Positions 60,067-64,000 of a stretch of DNA of 64,000 bases are shown here, piece after piece. Within the stretch, counting starts at the first letter, position 1. Every line of letters begins with the position of its first letter. Under the pieces are notes generated by a model that did no database searches, had not been told where the DNA came from, and worked only from the letters and a program-made list of their open reading frames with translations. The position numbers and the translations under genes are program-made. Source of the DNA: Adiantum capillus-veneris (taxonomy: Eukaryota; Streptophyta; Polypodiopsida; Polypodiales; Pteridaceae); contig CM043953.1 in NCBI GenBank assembly GCA_014529385.2, forward strand, positions 113,538,049 through 113,602,048, given 5' to 3'.

Positions 60067-60083
60067 TGGTGCCCCCATTGAGG
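60067..60083 (+). other. primer-binding-site-like box
   Basis: TGGTGCCCCCATTGAGG, three bases after the LTR end; shared with the gypsy elements at 37833 and 47848. Confidence 0.78.
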
Positions 60084-60376
60084 AATGACTTTGTGCTTAT
60101 TGTTGTTGTATTGCATGAATGCTTGAATTTTAGCATAATCAAGTAGATTATATGAATCATGAAACTTTGTATGACCGAGTTTAATTTCAAGGCAACAAAA
60201 ATTGATCTAGAATATGGTTTGGATTAACATAACATAAGAAAGGAAAAAAACATTTTCACATTAGAAACTAGAATTCATGTTGAAAGACCTTTCAAAACTT
60301 TGTGTAGTTAGTTGATGTCATGAGAGAAAATGATTGTTTGGAACTAATCTTTGTGTGGTTTTAGCATTGAGAGACT

Positions 60377-61843
60377 ATGGCACGCTATACCTTTGATGAT
60401 ATCCCAATCTTCTTCGGAAATCTAGAAGAAGATGTTGATGATTTTCTTGCTGATTTTAGAATGGTTTATCGTATCCTTGGTAAAAGGGATGACATTGAAA
60501 AAGGGGATTTTCTATTGCTATGCCTTAGAGGCAACGCTGAGCAATGGTTTTGGAGTATGTCTTCTCAGATTGAAGATGGGTATACCCAAATTTCCAAAGC
60601 TTTGAAGACCAGATTCTCTAAATTTCCAACAACGAAGAAAGCATGGGCTTCATTAGGGAGACTTCAACAACATGGTGAAGACTACTATGCTTATGAGGAT
60701 ATTTTTTCTCGTCAATGGGGAGGATATGGGTTTAGTTCTACATTTCCAGATTATGTAAAAATGGAGCAATTTATTTCGGGTTTGTCTCCTTTCCTAAAGA
60801 CTAAGGTTACTTGTAGTGGACCCTCTACCTTTGAAGAAGCGGTCACTATTGCCCGAAGGAAGTTTCACAAGTACTTCTACATTAAAAATGGTTTCCATCA
60901 TGCTGGAAGAACCAACCATAATGAAAGTGTTTCTATCAAGGAGTCATCTCCTTTGCCATACCTGTCTCCTTGTACTCCCACAAATGTTGAAGAAGTTACT
61001 TACATGCCAACTCATTATTCAAGTGCTAAAGTGTGTGGCCAAGATTCAAATGTGGAATCTCTTTCTTCTACCTTTATCACAAGCATGCAAAAATCGACAC
61101 AAGATATCTCAAATGGCATTGATGATTCAATAATGGATACATCCAACCTTTTGGCAGAGGATCAATTTCTAGTCCGAGTAGACGAAGCTTTTGTGCAACA
61201 TGACTCTATGGAGAATGAAGACCTTGAAGGTAACCTTGATCTTATGGAATGTTCTGAGAGTGTATCTCGTCTAAAACAAGAAAGTGAAGAAGAAGATGAA
61301 ATCATAGGTGGGGAGATCATAGACCACATTGTTCATAAAGAGATGATTGTGTACATGGAATGCCAACTCCAAAACAAAGTAGAAGAGTGTGAGTTGAAGC
61401 CATGTAAGGATAATCTTCAAGAAGTGTTTGAGGATGTTGAAAAGCATTGGTATGACCCATGTATGTTAAGCATGGAGGAACCTATCATGCAAGAAGCCAA
61501 AGTTTTCACAAAATCAAACAGTAATCCATCAACCTTTGAGGTGGTACAATGTGAGGAGTTACAACCTTGCCAAAGGGGGGGCGTAGAAGGGGATGAAGGA
61601 CATGGGAGAGTAGTAAAAAATAAAATCATAAAAGGAAACTGTCATAAGGGTATCATTCTCTCCAATGGTGTTTTAGTGGGTGGCTCTTCATTCCTTGGAC
61701 AATCTCTTAGCAAGAAAATCCAAACTTTCGAAGCCCCAATCATCTTCACATTGGGTTTCACCTCTTCAAAGTCAACTTCTACTCTCTTCACATATACCTT
61801 TCAATCGGGGGCACCATACCTTCTTAAGTGGAAGAGGACATGA
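60377..61843 (+). CDS. gag-like protein of non-autonomous element
   Basis: 488 codons, ATG at 60377 about 290 bp after the primer site. The N-terminal 170 residues have a gag core: FFGNLEEDVDDFLADFRMVY, LCLRGNAEQWFWSMSSQIED, ISKALKTRFSKFPTTKKAWA, MEQFISGLSPFLKTKV, FEEAVTIARRKFHKY. The rest is acidic and low in motifs (for example RLKQESEEEDEIIGGEII). No CCHC knuckle and no aspartic protease signature. The open frame suggests recent activity or selection. It would pack element RNA while relying on a helper for RT and integrase. Confidence 0.82.
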   Translation: MARYTFDDIPIFFGNLEEDVDDFLADFRMVYRILGKRDDIEKGDFLLLCLRGNAEQWFWSMSSQIEDGYTQISKALKTRFSKFPTTKKAWASLGRLQQHGEDYYAYEDIFSRQWGGYGFSSTFPDYVKMEQFISGLSPFLKTKVTCSGPSTFEEAVTIARRKFHKYFYIKNGFHHAGRTNHNESVSIKESSPLPYLSPCTPTNVEEVTYMPTHYSSAKVCGQDSNVESLSSTFITSMQKSTQDISNGIDDSIMDTSNLLAEDQFLVRVDEAFVQHDSMENEDLEGNLDLMECSESVSRLKQESEEEDEIIGGEIIDHIVHKEMIVYMECQLQNKVEECELKPCKDNLQEVFEDVEKHWYDPCMLSMEEPIMQEAKVFTKSNSNPSTFEVVQCEELQPCQRGGVEGDEGHGRVVKNKIIKGNCHKGIILSNGVLVGGSSFLGQSLSKKIQTFEAPIIFTLGFTSSKSTSTLFTYTFQSGAPYLLKWKRT

Positions 61844-62580
61844 ATACTTGGTGATGAACGGATGTTTCCAAACCTTCTTCATTTGGTTCTTTGGTGTATG
61901 GAGGTCGCACATTGTGATGCTTCTGGTCTTCATCATAGATGAAAAACTTGTTGATTGCTACATGTGGATATTTAATCAATCAGTACCAAAATCTATTCTC
62001 TTCCAATGTGTTGGAAGCAATAGAAACCTTCGTCTATTATCTACTTATGTGGTAAACTATTTGCAATATCTTCCAATAGAAGTTGGAAGCATGGATCAAG
62101 CTTTCCTAAATCATGAAGGTCATAGATTTTCTGACTTGATGAGCCTATCCAGGTTGAATGAATTTTATGAGCTACAGTTTTGGAATCTGCTCATACAAGC
62201 TCTTGAAGATCGTAGCAGATACATCAACTTTACACGGGAGGAAGAGCAACCAATCTTTTATATCACATTCATAGTGATAGATGCAATGATGGACAACAAT
62301 AAAATCTACAAGTTTCTTCGACCAAAATCAGTAAGTGATTCCATACCATACATCTCTCTTTGGGAAAGATATTTCAAGATCTTTGATCCTGAAATATCAT
62401 ACATCTCTCTTTGGGAAAGATATTTCAAGATCTTTGATCCTGGGGGGTGCTTGTGGAAACTTTCTCAATGGAGGAGGTTTACTCAGTCACTTCATTACAT
62501 CCTGCTATTGGCTCTGAGAACCTTTCATATCACACAAGTTTTTTTAATCATACAACAAAGGTTCTTCAAAGATTAGAGCA
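61844..62580 (+). other. downstream interior with a second open frame of unknown meaning
   Basis: A + strand frame, open from within gag to 62576, contains FFIWFFGVWRSHIVMLLVFI (hydrophobic) and an in-frame 17-residue duplication (YISLWERYFKIFDP). No family recognised; it could be untranslated. No RT or integrase motif in any frame. Confidence 0.45.
62347..62444 (+). repeat. 51-bp tandem duplication
   Basis: CATACATCTCTCTTTGGGAA starts at 62347 and 62398; the copies are identical over about 47 bp and their length is a multiple of three. Confidence 0.95.
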
Positions 62581-62647
62581 GACAAAGACAGACGTTACAC
62601 AATCTACATGTTGTATAATCGGATAAATGGTACATGAATGTACCATT

Positions 62648-62665
62648 ATCTAAAGGGGGGGCTAA
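62648..62665 (+). other. polypurine tract of gag-only element
   Basis: AAAGGGGGGGCTAA directly before the 3' LTR start TGATGG. Confidence 0.8.
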
Positions 62666-64000
62666 TGATGGACGTTTTTTTGCTTTCCATAATTTCCATA
62701 GTAAGCTACCTCACCCTATCAAATCACTCAAACATTTTGGTTATCCCTACCATTTCACTGTACATAGGCGTGTGTGAGTTAGGGACTTTTCTCATATCTT
62801 CTTAAAAACCCTTAATTAGCTAGTCACTGGGCTAGTTGAGCCAAAAAAATATATAATATAAAAAATAAAGGTATATTATGGCCCATTTGTGTGTAAATAT
62901 TTCATTGTATATAAGGTCTAAATAAAAGGATTTTTCATAATTATTTTGATATTTATTTAAATATTTCTACTTATGGTGTGTTATTTATGCTATGTACATT
63001 GACTCACCATTACCATATTTTTTCTTACCATTTTGCATACTCTTTATTCCATATAAAAATAATTTCATGCAAGCTTCTCTTATTTTTGGTGTAACTCCAT
63101 CCTAACAAAAATCCAAAAAAACTAGTTCTATTTATGTGTATATTTTTTCACTATTGTCATTTTTTCCTTCCTACATCTATTCTTTATTACTCTCATAAAT
63201 TAGACCACAAAAAATATTCATCTTTTTATGGTAGACTTATAATGAGAGAGATTTATTTTGACCCCTTTATATTTTTTCCACCTATATTATTTATATTTGA
63301 CATGTACATATTTTTTAGACCCCTCAATATTTGATTTTCTTAGTTGTACTATTCATTTATATCATGATCGAAACAATATCTTCAATTATAGACCTACCAA
63401 ATAAGTTCAAGGGTATGTGGAATGCATGCAGGCACCATGGGGAGCTCACTCTTGGAGGTATTCAAAAGAATCATCCAAAGAAAGACCTCACAAGGACTTT
63501 GTGCAGTGGAAAAAACAGTCGGTTTTGCTGAATTTTTAAAGATCACATGCTCCCCGAATTTGAAAAGGTGATACAAACAAAATTTCTAGCTCGTGAGCTG
63601 AACTTTCACCTCAAATTTTTTTATATTTTTTTGAGCTACGAGCTGTGACCTATGATTTTATTGGTGGACCCCAGTTTGCCCATGCTATGCAGCCACACTC
63701 CCTCTTCCACTTTATCATTTTCCTCTTTCACACACACTCCTCCCTCTCCATCCCACTCCCAAACCTGCAACTCCCATGTCTTAATTCACCCCCTTCACCA
63801 TTGCCACATCTCTCACACCTCCATAGCCTTTATCCTCCATTTCTACACCCTATGTGTCCCCCTTTCTCTCTACATATATGTCCATATTACCATACTCTCT
63901 TCAGCTTTGTAAAGAACTTCAAAAAATCAACAAAAATCCAAGGATAACCTCTGCAAATCAAGGATTTTATCATGAATTTTCCAAGGTTTGAAGATAACAT
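62666..64000 (+). repeat. 3' LTR of gag-only element, truncated by window end
   Basis: TGATGGACGTTTTTTTGC ... GTTTGAAGATAACAT; nearly identical to 57479-58802. The ORFs at 63134, 63331 and 63645 also exist in the 5' LTR and are not genes. Confidence 0.92.

Larger units (their letters stand above)
57479..64000 (+). mobile_element. gag-only LTR element with 2.6-kb LTR, plus strand, cut by window end
   Basis: A long direct repeat pairs 57479-58800 with 62666-64000. The 5' copy ends at 60063, followed by the primer-site-like TGGTGCCCCCATTGAGG. The 3' copy follows a polypurine run AAAGGGGGGGC. The interior is only 2.6 kb and holds one gag-like ORF and no protease, RT or integrase motif. This matches the non-autonomous class called TR-GAG, although the LTR is very long. 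Confidence 0.88.

Overview
The window looks like repeat-dominated nuclear DNA of a land plant. It holds Ty3/gypsy and Ty1/copia LTR retrotransposons primed by tRNA-like sites, GT-AG introns, long GA/CT and CA microsatellites and a 173-bp satellite. The density of old nested retrotransposons and the very low gene content suggest a large genome (fern, lycophyte or gymnosperm would fit). The species cannot be fixed from the sequence alone. No bacterial-type operon, rRNA, tRNA or CRISPR was seen.

Layout. 1-3.0 kb: the only host-like gene pair. One is the 3' end of a spliced + strand gene in which a ULP1-type (C48) protease domain, an acidic linker and an FCP1/NIF-type HAD phosphatase domain are read as one protein. 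The other is a convergent 334-codon orphan ORF. 3.5-7.4 kb: about 22.6 copies of a 173-bp satellite with a 5-monomer higher-order period and a strong hairpin in each monomer. 7.6-8.1 kb: a compound CT/CA/GA microsatellite. 9.2-10.4 kb: a decayed protein-kinase pseudogene. 11.77-34.22 kb: a minus-strand Ty3/gypsy chromovirus with 1.6-kb LTRs and a perfect TATGG target duplication. Its integrase is split by a 13.7-kb minus-strand LTR element (14.74-28.45 kb) that has gag, apparently duplicated zinc-knuckle/protease modules and a tryptophan-repeat ORF, but no recognisable reverse transcriptase or integrase. 36.1-47.9 kb: a heavily decayed minus-strand Ty3/gypsy element, whose integrase is split by a younger plus-strand Ty3/gypsy element (36.81-43.81 kb) with two RNase H domains. 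47.90-53.36 kb: a minus-strand Ty1/copia element with a perfect CCTGG target duplication. 54.1-57.5 kb: no recognisable gene. 57.48 kb to the window end: a plus-strand LTR element with a 2.6-kb 5' LTR and a gag-only interior; its 3' LTR runs off the window.

How parts relate. The nesting gives a relative order of insertion: the outer chromovirus precedes the 13.7-kb element, and the decayed 36-48 kb element precedes both the dual-RNase-H gypsy and the copia element. Two elements lack polymerase genes and would need enzymes supplied in trans. Three gypsy-type or gag-only elements carry near-identical primer-binding boxes, which is a plausible basis for that dependence.

The least expected signals sit inside the 13.7-kb element. 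They are (i) a 14-22 bp CG-rich palindrome kept at nearly regular ~297-bp spacing in otherwise diverged repeats, and also present in both LTRs; (ii) the repeated zinc-knuckle/aspartic-protease module; and (iii) two paralogous short ORFs joined by an ATGA overlap on the opposite strand.
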